DNA of 64,000 bases. Source: Brenneria alni. GTDB lineage: Bacteria; Pseudomonadota; Gammaproteobacteria; Enterobacterales; Enterobacteriaceae. Below, in pieces: positions 38,976 through 49,462 of the stretch; positions within the stretch are counted from its first letter, which is position 1, and each line of letters begins with the position of its first letter. Made by a program: the position numbers and the translations under genes. The notes under the pieces were generated by a model that worked only from the letters and a program-made list of their open reading frames with translations, had not been told where the DNA came from and did no database searches. The DNA is taken from positions 16,516-80,515 of the forward strand of contig NZ_MJLZ01000013.1 of the NCBI RefSeq assembly GCF_003666245.1, given 5' to 3'.

Positions 38976-40721
38976 TTATTTCTTATCCTGCGGTTTTACC
39001 GCCAGGGCATCCACAATCACCCGGAACAGTTCGGTATTTTCCATATAGCCACGAATGCGCTCGGCCCCCGGCCCGCTGGCCTGAATCACCATATCGTCCA
39101 CCGAATGAACCCCGGTATCGGAAGAGCGCGGCAAGATGCCTTCACGGAACACAGCGCCCGGTACGTTTTCATAGGCTTTGTTGGCGACATACTCATCTTT
39201 CTCGTTCTTGATGGCCGGCACAAAGGTGCCATCCAGTTTCGGACGGAAGGTTTCATAGTAGTCAGGGTAGTTGTTGAAGAACACCGCCAGACGTTTGGAA
39301 ACATTCACATCATCCGGGTAACCATCTTTATTGGCGTCGTGGTAGTTCGGGTAGCCAGCGTCTTCATACACGCCCACTTTTTCGCGCATTTCCGTACCCG
39401 GTTTGTTGTCATCCACTGTGCCGATAATGGAAATACCGTGCGTATGGTCGCCCGTCACGATAATCAGCGTGTCCGGGTTTTTCTCAGCGAACTTTTGCGC
39501 CAGCGCTACCGACTGATCCAGCATGATGGTGTTATAGAACGCCCGTTCCCAATCCAACGGATGCGAGGCTTTGTCGATCAGCGCCGATTCCACCATCAGG
39601 AAGAAACCGTCCTTGTTTTTGGACAGTACATCCAGCGCCGCCTGCGTCATCTCGGTCAGATCCGGCTGGTTGGGGAATTTTTTGACCGTATCGTTTTTCA
39701 GGAAACGACGATCCAGCACACCATCCATATTGCCGGTATGGAACAGCCCCAGCAGTTTGGTGGCCTGTGAAGCATTTTTCTTCAGCGTGTCGGCATCGGT
39801 CGCCAGCGCATAGCCAGCCTGCTGGAATTTTTCAACGTAGTTGTTTTCATCTTTACGTTTGGAGCCAGGCGTACTCTTGGGCAGGAAATAGGCCGAACCA
39901 CCGCCAAGAATCACGCTGGGTTGCACGTTGTAAAACATACCGACGATTTCAGCTTTATCAGCACGACGACGGGTATGGGAGACCACGGCGGCTGGGGTCG
40001 CATCTTCAAGTTCAGCGTCACTAACCACGCCGACGGCCATATTGGTCGAACGGGTAATCAATTCGCCCAGCGTTTCCTGTTTCGGATGCTCCAGCGAGTT
40101 TTTACTGCGGCTGACGTAAACGCCCAGCGCATTCACACCGGATTTGTGGCCCGTCATGTAGGCGCTCATGGTGTTGGCGCTGTCCGCCGCGATCGAATCG
40201 GTACTGGACGTCCCGGCAAACGCCATGTATTGCAGATCGTCGATCGCCAAACGACCGTCGGCTTTCCCTTCGGTAACGCCTTTGGACAGGATACGTGCGC
40301 CGGTACGGTGGGCAACCGACAGGCCGTCGCCAATAAACAGGATCACGTTTTTGGCTTTACGCTTATCCGATGTCTGGTAGACGTCCCACGTTACCTCAGA
40401 GGTTTTTCCTTTGGCCTGTGCTTTCACAACATATTTGCCCGCCCCCGGCAGGTTGACATCCCGTACCCAAACGGCAGATACGTTTTCGCCATCTTCACGT
40501 TCGACAAAGGTGGCCGATTTCCCCAGCACCTGCTGATAATCTTTACCATTGATCAGGATACGAACGTCTTCAGGCTTGAGTACTTCATCAAATTCGACTT
40601 TAAAATCGAACTTCCCACCAGCCAGAATGGTGGCGCGATCGATAGGGTAAATAGCCTGCGCCTGGGAGATTCCCGGCAAAGCGGCAGCAAACAGTACAGG
40701 CAGTAACCAACGAGCTTTCAT
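38976..40721 (-). CDS. Secreted alkaline phosphatase, large form
   Basis: This is a periplasmic phosphomonoesterase of 581 residues, longer than E. coli PhoA (471). The signal peptide ends near GISQAQA (residue 23). An Ig-like N-terminal domain (about 30-118) precedes the catalytic domain: KNVILFIGDGL (metal Asp132), TDSIAADSANTMSAY (nucleophile Ser181), FFLMVESALIDKASH and VTGDHTHGIS (metal ligands), then a C-terminal His in DTGVHSVDD. Near residue 460, DANKDGYPDD looks like an EF-hand calcium loop. Transcription is leftward, toward the DUF3299/ABC genes 8 bases on, so they may share a transcript. The zinc need of such enzymes fits a metal transporter next door. No convincing Pho box was found upstream. 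Confidence 0.9.
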   Translation of the reverse strand: MKARWLLPVLFAAALPGISQAQAIYPIDRATILAGGKFDFKVEFDEVLKPEDVRILINGKDYQQVLGKSATFVEREDGENVSAVWVRDVNLPGAGKYVVKAQAKGKTSEVTWDVYQTSDKRKAKNVILFIGDGLSVAHRTGARILSKGVTEGKADGRLAIDDLQYMAFAGTSSTDSIAADSANTMSAYMTGHKSGVNALGVYVSRSKNSLEHPKQETLGELITRSTNMAVGVVSDAELEDATPAAVVSHTRRRADKAEIVGMFYNVQPSVILGGGSAYFLPKSTPGSKRKDENNYVEKFQQAGYALATDADTLKKNASQATKLLGLFHTGNMDGVLDRRFLKNDTVKKFPNQPDLTEMTQAALDVLSKNKDGFFLMVESALIDKASHPLDWERAFYNTIMLDQSVALAQKFAEKNPDTLIIVTGDHTHGISIIGTVDDNKPGTEMREKVGVYEDAGYPNYHDANKDGYPDDVNVSKRLAVFFNNYPDYYETFRPKLDGTFVPAIKNEKDEYVANKAYENVPGAVFREGILPRSSDTGVHSVDDMVIQASGPGAERIRGYMENTELFRVIVDALAVKPQDKK

Positions 40722-40812
40722 CGAGATGTCCTTGATTGCAGAATTAGCAGGACATAACGTAGTTATTTTTTCTTACAGTTTGATGAATATGGATATCATT
40801 TCCGGCATTTGC

Positions 40813-41601
40813 TCACAGGCGGTCAGTTACTTGCGTCCGCTGGCTGAATGCCAGCAGTTGTTCAACAACGGCATCAGGATGGGAAATAAACGGCGCATGG
40901 GCGGCTTTCGGGATAACCGCGGAGCAAGACTGCGGCCATAGCTGATCCAATAGCCCTGCCACCCTGCGCGGCACCAGCCCATCCAGCGCGCCATAGAGCC
41001 GCAGAAAGGGTAACGATAGCGATGTCAACGGCTGGCGCAGATCCGCCCGGCGCAGGATTTCCAGTCCGCCGTTCAGCGCCTCGACCGGGGGCATAGCCTG
41101 CTCCAGCACCACGCGCTTCAATAAACGCGCATCTTGCCGAGCAGTGACCGTCCCCAGCGTTTGCAGTGCCAGGAAACGTTCAACGGTGCGCTGAAAATCC
41201 TCACTAAGCTGCTGCTGCAACCCGTGCAACACTTCCGATTTAATGCCGGGCCATTCCTCTCTGGCGCTAAAACAGGGGGACGAGGCGACGGTAATCAGCC
41301 CGCTCACCCGCCGGGGCGCGTTTAATGCAATCTGGCTGGCGACCAACCCGCCTAGCGACCATCCCAGCCAGATAGCGCGTTCAGGCGCCTGAGCCAGCAC
41401 CGTTGCCGCCATCTCTTCCAGCGACATCGCGCCAAACCCCCGGCTTCTGCCATAGCCGGGCAAATCCACCAGATGCAGGCGAAAATGCGGCGCCAGTCGC
41501 GGTGCAATGCAATGCCACACCTGCGCATTCAATCCCCAACCGTGCAACAACACAATTTCCGTTTTTCCTGCACCTTCCGTCTGCCAATACAGCGGTTTCA
41601 T
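40813..41601 (-). CDS. bioH: Pimeloyl-ACP methyl ester carboxylesterase BioH
   Basis: BioH frees pimeloyl-ACP from its methyl ester in biotin synthesis. The 262 residues (E. coli 256) form an alpha/beta hydrolase with the oxyanion region [12 protein letters not shown], nucleophile Ser82 in GWSLGG, Asp in [10 protein letters not shown] and His in [12 protein letters not shown] (near 235). It is divergent from gntX, 44 bases away, as in E. coli. Confidence 0.95.
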   Translation of the reverse strand: MKPLYWQTEGAGKTEIVLLHGWGLNAQVWHCIAPRLAPHFRLHLVDLPGYGRSRGFGAMSLEEMAATVLAQAPERAIWLGWSLGGLVASQIALNAPRRVSGLITVASSPCFSAREEWPGIKSEVLHGLQQQLSEDFQRTVERFLALQTLGTVTARQDARLLKRVVLEQAMPPVEALNGGLEILRRADLRQPLTSLSLPFLRLYGALDGLVPRRVAGLLDQLWPQSCSAVIPKAAHAPFISHPDAVVEQLLAFSQRTQVTDRL

Positions 41602-41645
41602 CAGTTATCTTCCTGCCTCGGGATCTTTATTTCAGGGACAAGCCT

Positions 41646-42347
41646 ATGTTAACCATCGCCGCCCACTGCTGGCTATGCCGACTACCGCTTTATCACAGCC
41701 GGCATGGAATTTGTTCATTCTGCCAGCGTCATTTACCTCAGCGTCCTTTATGTTGCCCACGCTGCGGCCTGCTTTCAGGCGATCCAACACGCCAGTGTGG
41801 CCGCTGCCTGAAAAATCCACCGCCCTGGCAGTCCATTACCTTTGTCAGTGACTATGTTCCACCACTCAATACCTTGATGAAACAATTTAAATTTAACGGT
41901 AAAACGGAACTGGCCCCCGTTCTTGCCCGGCAAATCTTATTACGCTGGCTGACAACCTACCGTGAACACGCGTTGTCGGCCCCACCACACCTGTTCCGGC
42001 CTGACCAGCTATTCACGGTGCCGTTACATCAACGACGTCACTGGTCGCGCGGATTCAATCAGACCGAATTATTAGCCCGCTGCCTGACTCGCTGGCTGAG
42101 ATGCGATTATCAACCACGGGCGATTGCGCGAATCCGTCAGACCCGTATTCAACAAAAACTCAGCGCCAGTGCCCGGCGTAAAAATTTACGGGGCGCTTTT
42201 AGTTGTAACACCGCATTAACAGGAAAACAGGTGGTATTGCTTGATGATGTGGTGACAACAGGCAGTACCGCGGCGGAAATCAGCCGGGTATTGCTGGCTC
42301 AGGGGGCCGCAGGTGTTCAGGTATGGTGTTTGTGCCGCACCTTGTAG
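41646..42347 (+). CDS. gntX: ComF/GntX-family phosphoribosyltransferase-like protein
   Basis: GntX (ComF family) is needed in E. coli for the use of DNA as a nutrient and is tied to competence in relatives, fitting with the hof genes in this window. From ATG 41646 it has 233 residues: an N-terminal double zinc ribbon (CWLCRLP, CSFC, CCPRCG, CGRC) and a C-terminal PRTase-like domain with HWSRGFNQTELLAR and the PRPP loop VVLLDDVVTTGSTAAE. The much longer in-frame extension upstream to 41403 overlaps bioH and is non-homologous. Confidence 0.94.
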   Translation: MLTIAAHCWLCRLPLYHSRHGICSFCQRHLPQRPLCCPRCGLLSGDPTRQCGRCLKNPPPWQSITFVSDYVPPLNTLMKQFKFNGKTELAPVLARQILLRWLTTYREHALSAPPHLFRPDQLFTVPLHQRRHWSRGFNQTELLARCLTRWLRCDYQPRAIARIRQTRIQQKLSASARRKNLRGAFSCNTALTGKQVVLLDDVVTTGSTAAEISRVLLAQGAAGVQVWCLCRTL

Positions 42348-42406
42348 TTCACGGGAGGATGGGCGTATTATAACCGATAAGTATGGTCAACATTGAGTTT
42401 AACATT

Positions 42407-42982
42407 ATGATCCGTATTACTGACGCTGCTCAGGAACACTTTCTGAAATTGCTGGCAAAACAGGAAGAAGGCACGCAAATCCGTGTTTTTGTCATCAATC
42501 CCGGCACACCAAATGCGGAGTGTGGCGTTTCCTATTGCCCTCCGGATGCCGTTGAAGCCAGTGACACCGAATTGAAATTTGAAAAAATTTCCGCCTATGT
42601 GGATGAACTCAGCGCCCCATATCTGGAAGATGCCGAGATTGATTTCGTCACTGACCAACTTGGCTCTCAGCTCACGTTGAAAGCGCCCAATGCCAAGATG
42701 CGCAAAGTGGATGATGACGCGCCGTTAATTGAACGCGTGGAATATGTGCTGCAATCGCAGATCAACCCGCAGTTGGCAGGACACGGCGGTCGCGTCACAC
42801 TGATGGAGATTACCGATGACAGCCTGGCGATCCTGCAATTCGGCGGGGGTTGTAACGGCTGTTCAATGGTCGACTACACGCTGAAAGAAGGGATTGAGAA
42901 AGAATTACTGGAAAAATTCCCCGAGCTTAAAGGCGTAAGGGATCTCACCGAGCACCAGCGCGGTGAGCATTCCTATTATTAA
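42407..42982 (+). CDS. nfuA: Fe/S biogenesis protein NfuA
   Basis: NfuA carries a 4Fe-4S cluster and delivers it to target enzymes, notably under oxidative stress or iron limitation. The 191 residues from [12 protein letters not shown] equal the E. coli protein. The degenerate A-type domain (1-100, with Cys39 and Cys44) is followed by an Nfu domain with CxxC at 149-152 (GGGCNGCSM). Frames starting at 42383 add eight residues without homology. It is 59 bases after gntX. Confidence 0.96.
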   Translation: MIRITDAAQEHFLKLLAKQEEGTQIRVFVINPGTPNAECGVSYCPPDAVEASDTELKFEKISAYVDELSAPYLEDAEIDFVTDQLGSQLTLKAPNAKMRKVDDDAPLIERVEYVLQSQINPQLAGHGGRVTLMEITDDSLAILQFGGGCNGCSMVDYTLKEGIEKELLEKFPELKGVRDLTEHQRGEHSYY

Positions 42983-42993
42983 TATCCTGATGA

Positions 42994-45111
42994 TTACGCC
43001 GGGTCATTGCACCCGGCATCTTCCTCGCAGGGTGTGACAGGCAACGGTGCGCCGCGGCGCAAATCGATGTCGCGAATCAAACGTTCAAGATAGCGATCGG
43101 CAAATATCAACTCCAGCGTCCGACTAAGTTTTCGCCGCCAGTTCGGATATTCCCGGCTGGTGCCAGGCACATTCACTGGCATTGCCATATCCAGCCAGTC
43201 TTCCAGTTGAAACCCGACCAATGCGCTGGCGCTGTCGGCTATATAACGCTGAACTCCACGGTTAAGCGGCGTCCCCATTGTCGTCAACGATGAATTGCGC
43301 CCCACTCTCTGTGGCAACAGCCCGTGCTGATGTAATGCATTCAACAAACCCTGTTTCGATTTTTCACGCAAGTGAATTTGCTGTTGCAATAATGCGGCAT
43401 TCGGATACAACCCCAAATCCCTGCCCAACGATAAATCCACCCCTTGCCAGTAACCACGCAGCGTGGGGAGATCGTGGGTGGTAATGGTTGCCATCGCCTG
43501 ACGAGGATACTTGCCGGGTGAGAGAAAGCGGTGCTGCTCATCCTTTTCAAAGAACAACACTTTATAGGAATAGACGCCACAGTCGTGCAGCTTGCTGACG
43601 ATCTCCGGCGGCACCGTTCCCAAATCCTCACCAATCACCAGACAGCGATGACGCTGACTTTCGAGCGCCAGTATCGCCAGCAGGTCATCCAGCGGATAGT
43701 GCACATAGGCGCCGTTAACCGCCGATTCCGCTTTGGGTATCCACCATAAGCGCAGCAATGCCATCACGTGGTCGATACGCAACGCTCCGCAACTCGCCAT
43801 GTTGCTGCGCAACACATCGATAAACGGCTGGTAGCCGCGTAGCTGCATCATCGTGGGGTTCATAGGGGATAACTGCCAGTCTTGCCCCTGCGGCCCCAGC
43901 GGATCCGGCGGTGCGCCGATGGAGGCATCCAGACAATAAAGCTGGCGCTCATCCCAGGTTTCCGCGCCACCTTGCGCTACGCCCACGGCCAAATCCCGGT
44001 ACAAGCCAATAGGCAGACCAAGCTGTTTACTGTGCGCATAGCATTCCGCCAATTGGTCATAAGCCAGCCATTGCAGCCAGCAATAAAAATTAATCTCATC
44101 AGCGTGTTCATGGCGAAACGACTTAACCGCCTCGCCATGAACATCATGATAGCGGGCCGGCCACTGTAGCCAGTCCGCATAGTTTTCCCCCTGGCGTTTC
44201 AGGTAAGCCTGTAAGGTATCGAACGTTGCCTGCAACTGTAAACTCTGCCCGCCATTTATCACAAACTGGCGAAAAGCACTGATCCGCGGGTCCAGCGTGC
44301 TGCGGGTATTAAAATAACCAAAGGCCAGCCGCAAAGCGTTCAGCTTGAGCGCAGTGACCGATGCATAATCGACCCAACGTTCCGCACGCAGCGCCGCCAC
44401 CGCGTGTTGCGTCTCTTCCAGCAGCCACCAGCGTTGAGCCTCTGCACTTTGCTGAAAATCGTCCACCCGATTGACATCAATATAAATCAGATTCAGCCAA
44501 TGGCGGGAAGAGGGACTGTAGGGGCTTGCCGCGTCAGGCGCCGCCGGGTACAGAGAATGAAGCGGATTCAGCCCGACAAATGCCCCGCCGCGGCGGGCAA
44601 TCTGTTCCACCAGTTGGCGTAAATCGCCAAAGTCTCCCACTCCCCAGTTTTTTTGCGAACGCAGGGTGTAAAGCTGAACGGTAACCCCCCACCAGCGCTT
44701 GCCTTGCAACAGGGCTTCCGGCTCGTAACAGCGGGGAGGCGCCACGGTGATCAGGCAGTTCCAGCGCTGATCGGCCTGCGTTAGCGTAAGGTGATGATAG
44801 CCCAGAGGAAGTGCGGCAGGGAGCTTCAGGTTAGTGCCGCCGGTCACCTGTCCTTGAATCTGTCCGCCATTTTCATACATCAGCGTCCAGTGAAATTCTC
44901 CGTTACCGGTCAGCGTAATGACGGCATCCCGCCCCTGAAGAAAAACTTTTACCGGAGGCAAAGGCGCACCATCACTCCCGGAGACATTCATCATCGCCAG
45001 CAGCCTGTCCTTTACCGACGCGTCTATAATGTGCTCATTGCCATAAGCATCCGTATATTTTTCTGCAATACCCATCTGTTGCATTGCCGAGTTATCCGCC
45101 TTGAATGCCAT
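42994..45111 (-). CDS. malQ: 4-alpha-glucanotransferase (amylomaltase) MalQ
   Basis: MalQ transfers glucan chains between maltodextrins in the cytoplasm. The 705 residues (E. coli 694) form a GH77 enzyme with WWGVTVQLYTLRS, the nucleophile Asp in LRIDHVMALLRLWW, the acid/base Glu in VIGEDLGTVPPEI and TTHDLPTLRGYW. The ATG at 45111 follows GGAAAAGGAAG, 11 bases after the malP stop. A hairpin GCCGGGT/ACCCGGC (42998-43017) overlaps its last codons and may terminate nfuA transcripts. Confidence 0.95.
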   Translation of the reverse strand: MAFKADNSAMQQMGIAEKYTDAYGNEHIIDASVKDRLLAMMNVSGSDGAPLPPVKVFLQGRDAVITLTGNGEFHWTLMYENGGQIQGQVTGGTNLKLPAALPLGYHHLTLTQADQRWNCLITVAPPRCYEPEALLQGKRWWGVTVQLYTLRSQKNWGVGDFGDLRQLVEQIARRGGAFVGLNPLHSLYPAAPDAASPYSPSSRHWLNLIYIDVNRVDDFQQSAEAQRWWLLEETQHAVAALRAERWVDYASVTALKLNALRLAFGYFNTRSTLDPRISAFRQFVINGGQSLQLQATFDTLQAYLKRQGENYADWLQWPARYHDVHGEAVKSFRHEHADEINFYCWLQWLAYDQLAECYAHSKQLGLPIGLYRDLAVGVAQGGAETWDERQLYCLDASIGAPPDPLGPQGQDWQLSPMNPTMMQLRGYQPFIDVLRSNMASCGALRIDHVMALLRLWWIPKAESAVNGAYVHYPLDDLLAILALESQRHRCLVIGEDLGTVPPEIVSKLHDCGVYSYKVLFFEKDEQHRFLSPGKYPRQAMATITTHDLPTLRGYWQGVDLSLGRDLGLYPNAALLQQQIHLREKSKQGLLNALHQHGLLPQRVGRNSSLTTMGTPLNRGVQRYIADSASALVGFQLEDWLDMAMPVNVPGTSREYPNWRRKLSRTLELIFADRYLERLIRDIDLRRGAPLPVTPCEEDAGCNDPA

Positions 45112-45122
45112 CTTCCTTTTCC

Positions 45123-47546
45123 TTAACGACGCACTTGCCAAATACGCTTCTGGTAGTCATGAATCGCCCTATCCGAGCTGAACATCCCCATGCGGGCTGT
45201 ATTAAGTACACAACGGCGAGTCCATTCCTCCTGTTCATGATATTGCGCATCCACCTGCTTCTGCGCCTGACAATAAGGCGCGAAATCAGCCATCAGCAGA
45301 TAGGGATCGCCATCTTCCAGCAGGCTGTTCAACAGGGGGGCAAACGCTTGCTTATCTCCCTGACTAAAGGCCCCGCTGGCCAGTTCATCCAATATTTCAC
45401 GTAACAAAGGAGTATCAGTTATGTAGTCAGACGGCGTATATCCCTGCGCCTGTAATGCTTTTACCTGCTCGACCGTATGACCGAAAATAAACAGGTTCTC
45501 TACGCCAACCTGCTCCGCTATCTCGACATTGGCGCCATCCCATGTGCCCACCGTCAGCGCACCATTCAGCGCCAGCTTCATGTTGCCCGTGCCAGACGCT
45601 TCTTTGCCTGCCGTCGAGATTTGCTCGGACACATCGGTAGCGGGGATCATCCGTTCGGCCAGCGACACACGGTAATCGGGAAGAAATATCACCTTAAGAC
45701 GATCGTTGCAGCGACGGTCCCGATTTATTTTTGCTGCCACCTGGTTAATGGCATAAATAATATTTTTTGCCAGCACATAGCCCGGCGCAGCCTTTGCCCC
45801 AAACAGAAAGACGCGCGGAACTATATCCAGATGCGGGTTATCACGCAATTGCCGATAAAGAGACAGGATATGCAGCAGGTTCAGGTGCTGACGCTTATAT
45901 TCGTGCAGCCGCTTGATCTGCACATCAAACAGCGCATTAGGGTTGAGCGTCACCCCATAACCCTGTTGCAGAAAATTCGCCAGCCTCACCTTATTGTCAT
46001 ATTTTATCTGCCGGTAACGCTCGCGAAATCCAGCATCATCAGCATAAGGTTCCAACCCTTTTAAGGCGGGTAAATCGTTCACCCATTCGGTGTTCAATGT
46101 GTCATCAATCAACGCTGACAGTGCCGGGTTACACTGTTTCAGCCAGCGGCGCGGCGTAATCCCGTTGGTCACATTGTGAAATTTATTTGGCCATAGCTGG
46201 TAATATTCAGGAAACAGATCCTTCACCACCAATTCGGAATGCATTGCCGCCACGCCGTTTACCGCAAAACAGCTCACCACGCAAAGGTTAGCCATGCGGA
46301 TTTGCCGCCGGTGACGAACAGCAAGTTTTGCCCACACCTGACGATCGCCGGGCCACTGTTGCGCGACCTGAATGTTAAAATGCGCATCAATTTGCTTAAT
46401 GATGGAAAGATGGCGCGGCAGTAAACGAGCGAACAGTCTTTCGTCCCAGCACTCCAGCGCCTCCGGCATTAACGTATGATTGGTATAGGCAAAAGTACGC
46501 CCGGTTACCGACCAGGCATCGTCCCAGCGCATGTGATGTTCATCTAACAGTAGCCGCATCAGTTCCGGGATCGCCAGCGTCGGGTGCGTATCATTAAGCT
46601 GGATGACTTCGTAATCGGGCAGTTCAGACAGCTTCCGCCCTGCCTGTAAATGCCGGCGCAGAATATCGGCCACCGAACAGGCACACTGGAAATATTGCTG
46701 CATCAGCCGCAACCGTTTACCCGCCGCGTGGTTATCGTTCGGGTACAGCACGTTGGTCAGGCTGGCCGCCGTCACCCCGGCCTGCCCGGCTTTAAGATAG
46801 CGCCCCTCATTGAACAGCTTTAGGTCAAAGGGCTGGCGGTGAGTTGCCAGCCAAAGACGCAGCGGCTGGGTGAGGCCGTTGCGGTAACCAATAACCGGCA
46901 AATCACAGGCTTCTCCCCGCAAGAAAAAGTCAGGCTGCCATAACTCGCCGCCATCATCCTGCTGCTGGAGTTCGCCGCCAAAACCGACATCCACCGCCAG
47001 TTCAGGACGCTGAAAAAACCACGGGTAGCCATCACGATGCCAGTCATCGGGGGTTTCCTGTTGCTGTCCCTGAGCAAAGTGCTGGCGGAACAGGCCGTAT
47101 TGGTAATTGAGGCCATAGCCGGTGGCCGATTGTCCGACGGTTGCCATTGAATCCAGAAAACAGGAGGCCAGCCGCCCCAATCCACCATTGCCTAAACCGG
47201 GATCGGTTTCCTGTTCCAGCACATCACTCAGGTTAATCCGTTGCTCTGCCAGAACCTCGGCGGCGGCGTTATACCATCCCAGATTCAACAGGTTATTGCC
47301 TGTAAGACGACCAGGTAAAAACTCCATCGACAGATAATTGACGTGGCGCTGTGCTGGCGGTCTGCTCGTTTCGTTCAGAGGAGTGGAGAAAGAGGACTGT
47401 GCGGCCAATTGTTCAGCCAGTGCGATGCTAACCGCACGCCAACATTGTTCCGGCGTCATCATACTCAGGGAAGAAATACCATAATATTGCTGTTGACGAA
47501 GTAATGCAGCCGCAAACTGTGATTGGTTAAATGCAAATTGCGGCAT
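45123..47546 (-). CDS. malP: Maltodextrin phosphorylase MalP
   Basis: MalP phosphorolyses maltodextrins to glucose 1-phosphate with a pyridoxal phosphate cofactor. The 807 residues (E. coli 797) include the GT35 motifs [50 protein letters not shown] and the PLP lysine in [20 protein letters not shown]. It is cotranscribed with malQ. No malT activator gene precedes it; instead glpR lies 45 bases upstream in the same direction. Confidence 0.96.
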   Translation of the reverse strand: MPQFAFNQSQFAAALLRQQQYYGISSLSMMTPEQCWRAVSIALAEQLAAQSSFSTPLNETSRPPAQRHVNYLSMEFLPGRLTGNNLLNLGWYNAAAEVLAEQRINLSDVLEQETDPGLGNGGLGRLASCFLDSMATVGQSATGYGLNYQYGLFRQHFAQGQQQETPDDWHRDGYPWFFQRPELAVDVGFGGELQQQDDGGELWQPDFFLRGEACDLPVIGYRNGLTQPLRLWLATHRQPFDLKLFNEGRYLKAGQAGVTAASLTNVLYPNDNHAAGKRLRLMQQYFQCACSVADILRRHLQAGRKLSELPDYEVIQLNDTHPTLAIPELMRLLLDEHHMRWDDAWSVTGRTFAYTNHTLMPEALECWDERLFARLLPRHLSIIKQIDAHFNIQVAQQWPGDRQVWAKLAVRHRRQIRMANLCVVSCFAVNGVAAMHSELVVKDLFPEYYQLWPNKFHNVTNGITPRRWLKQCNPALSALIDDTLNTEWVNDLPALKGLEPYADDAGFRERYRQIKYDNKVRLANFLQQGYGVTLNPNALFDVQIKRLHEYKRQHLNLLHILSLYRQLRDNPHLDIVPRVFLFGAKAAPGYVLAKNIIYAINQVAAKINRDRRCNDRLKVIFLPDYRVSLAERMIPATDVSEQISTAGKEASGTGNMKLALNGALTVGTWDGANVEIAEQVGVENLFIFGHTVEQVKALQAQGYTPSDYITDTPLLREILDELASGAFSQGDKQAFAPLLNSLLEDGDPYLLMADFAPYCQAQKQVDAQYHEQEEWTRRCVLNTARMGMFSSDRAIHDYQKRIWQVRR

Positions 47547-47591
47547 AGCGCCTCTCCCCTCTAGTCCGTCACGGAAAAAGGCACGCCTGGA

Positions 47592-48350
47592 TCAGCACAA
47601 CTCCAACTGCACCTTATGTTGTTCAATGATTTTCAGCACGCTAGGTGGTGGTGGTTGATCGGTAAAAAGATAATCGATCAAATCCATGTTGCCCAGATTT
47701 ACCATGGCATTGCGGCCAAACTTAGAATGATCCGTCACCAACATGACACAACGGGAGTTTTCAATGATTGCCCGCTTGGTACGAACTTCATGGTAGTCAA
47801 ACTCCAACAATGAGCCGTCCATGTCAATGCCGCTGATACCCAAAATACCGAAATCCAGACGAAACTGAGAAATAAAATCCAGCGTCGCCTCACCCATAAT
47901 ACCGCCGTCCCGGCTACGCACTTCCCCCCCGGCGAGGATTAAGCGAAAATCTTCTTTTGCCGTCAGCAACGTCGCCACATTCAGGTTATTGGTCACTACA
48001 CGCAGGTTTTTGTGCTGCATCAGCGCATAAGCGACGGCTTCAGGCGTGGTGCCGATATCAATAAACAGCGTCGCGCCATCCGGGATCTGGCAGGCGACCT
48101 GACGGGCGATGCGAGCCTTCTCTTCAGACCACATCATCTTGCGGTCGTTATAGGCGGTATTAACCGAACTTGAAGGCAATGCCGCGCCACCATGATGACG
48201 ATGGATCTTATTCTGTTCAGCCAAATCGTTCAGATCCCGGCGAATCGTTTGCGGACTCACCGCAAAATGCTCGACCAGTTCCTCTGTACTGACATAACCC
48301 TGACGACGCACCAGTTCAATGATGGCTTCATGTCGTTGTGTTTGCTTCAC
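47592..48350 (-). CDS. glpR: Glycerol-3-phosphate regulon repressor GlpR
   Basis: GlpR is a DeoR-family repressor of glycerol and glycerol-3-phosphate genes, released by glycerol 3-phosphate. The 252 residues match E. coli. It has a helix-turn-helix (about 20-42, SVTEELV-like STEELVEHFAVSPQTIRRDL), RHHGGAALP, and the sugar-phosphate-binding domain with IDIGTTPEAVA. It follows glpG by 24 bases and is the last gene of that transcript unless malPQ is read through. Confidence 0.95.
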   Translation of the reverse strand: MKQTQRHEAIIELVRRQGYVSTEELVEHFAVSPQTIRRDLNDLAEQNKIHRHHGGAALPSSSVNTAYNDRKMMWSEEKARIARQVACQIPDGATLFIDIGTTPEAVAYALMQHKNLRVVTNNLNVATLLTAKEDFRLILAGGEVRSRDGGIMGEATLDFISQFRLDFGILGISGIDMDGSLLEFDYHEVRTKRAIIENSRCVMLVTDHSKFGRNAMVNLGNMDLIDYLFTDQPPPPSVLKIIEQHKVQLELC

Positions 48351-48374
48351 GTTCGTCCCCTAAGGCTCACGGAT

Positions 48375-49208
48375 TTACCGGGAGTCGGTTTTATTATAAG
48401 TATCCCAAAAGGCCATCAATATCCCTGCGACTAACCCTGCCACATGCGCGGCATTGGCTATCGACATGCCTAAAATATCGAAATATCCGGCTATCAGCCA
48501 CAGTAAAGCAAAAACCATCAGGCTTCGCGGCATAAATAAAGCGCCTTCAGGTTCTCTTTCCCCCCGCAGCCAGACGTATCCCATCAGCGCATACACCACG
48601 CCAGACAATCCGCCAAAGTAGATACCGCTGAACCAGGATTGCGCCCAGCCACTCGCCACCGAGGAAATCAGCGTAATCATCAGCAGCTTACGGGTGCCCA
48701 GCACCTTCTCAACCGGCCCCCCCAAATACCACCACCACATCAGATTAAACAGAATATGTAAGACGGAAAAATGCAACAACACGTGACTGAACCAGCGCCA
48801 TAGCTGCAATCCCTGCCCGGCATCAGGATAAGACAGCCACCCCATCACCGACTCATAGCCTGAAATCTGCATCAGCAGAAAAACCGCGATAGCGGCAATG
48901 ATGACAGTTAACGTCAACGGCCCCGCCCGTTGCGTTAGCGTTTGCAGATAAGAAAAACGTTTATACCGGATACCGGTATCGGTCGATCCCGACTGCCAGC
49001 TTGCCGCCTGATAGCGGGGGTTGAGTGGATCGCGCAGAAAAATTTCCAACGCCTGCTGTACTTTCGTCAATTGCGTCTCATCTGCCAGCCACAGCTCGGC
49101 TTCTTGTCCGGTGGTGCGCATTTCCAGAGTGACATTGTGCGTCTGCATGTAATCAACAAACGCCTGGGCAAGACGCGGGTTGGAGAGAGCAATAACTCGG
49201 ATCGTCAT
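48375..49208 (-). CDS. glpG: Rhomboid intramembrane serine protease GlpG
   Basis: GlpG cleaves membrane proteins within the bilayer. From ATG 49208 it has 277 residues (E. coli 276). A cytosolic N-terminal domain (1-65) is followed by six membrane segments. The catalytic dyad is Ser202 in [14 protein letters not shown] and His255 in NAAHVAG; the helix-1 loop [19 protein letters not shown] is conserved. ATG 49217 would add three residues and is an equal candidate. Confidence 0.95.
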   Translation of the reverse strand: MTIRVIALSNPRLAQAFVDYMQTHNVTLEMRTTGQEAELWLADETQLTKVQQALEIFLRDPLNPRYQAASWQSGSTDTGIRYKRFSYLQTLTQRAGPLTLTVIIAAIAVFLLMQISGYESVMGWLSYPDAGQGLQLWRWFSHVLLHFSVLHILFNLMWWWYLGGPVEKVLGTRKLLMITLISSVASGWAQSWFSGIYFGGLSGVVYALMGYVWLRGEREPEGALFMPRSLMVFALLWLIAGYFDILGMSIANAAHVAGLVAGILMAFWDTYNKTDSR

Positions 49209-49462
49209 GTTAGTCATAACCACATAATCTATTGATTTATTATAAGCATCTTAACACTGCTGGCCTTACTGGCAGAACCAAAACTCTCGCTAGCAATGCA
49301 AATCAGCCGGGCTATTTTCAATGAGCAAACAGAAAAACAGATTATAGTTTAACAACATAAGATGTGACTTTTGTTTACTTCCGCTTTACCCCAAAACCTA
49401 CGATCCCAATCACTTTTTATTCAGTGTGGCTCTTTTAACCTCACAGCACAGGCAGGGTGATT

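Noticed and set aside
39105..40706. Long rightward open frames (221 and 261 codons) inside the alkaline phosphatase gene
   Set aside because: They lie antisense to a gene with clear signal peptide and catalytic motifs, have no recognisable domain and no convincing ribosome binding site. Frame-shadow of a codon-biased gene.
40722..40812. Pho box before the alkaline phosphatase gene
   Set aside because: Only one CTGTAA-like half was found and the second 7-base repeat at the proper spacing is missing.
45477..46064. Rightward 195-codon open frame inside malP
   Set aside because: Antisense to the conserved MalP C-terminal half; basic, low-complexity product typical of shadows.
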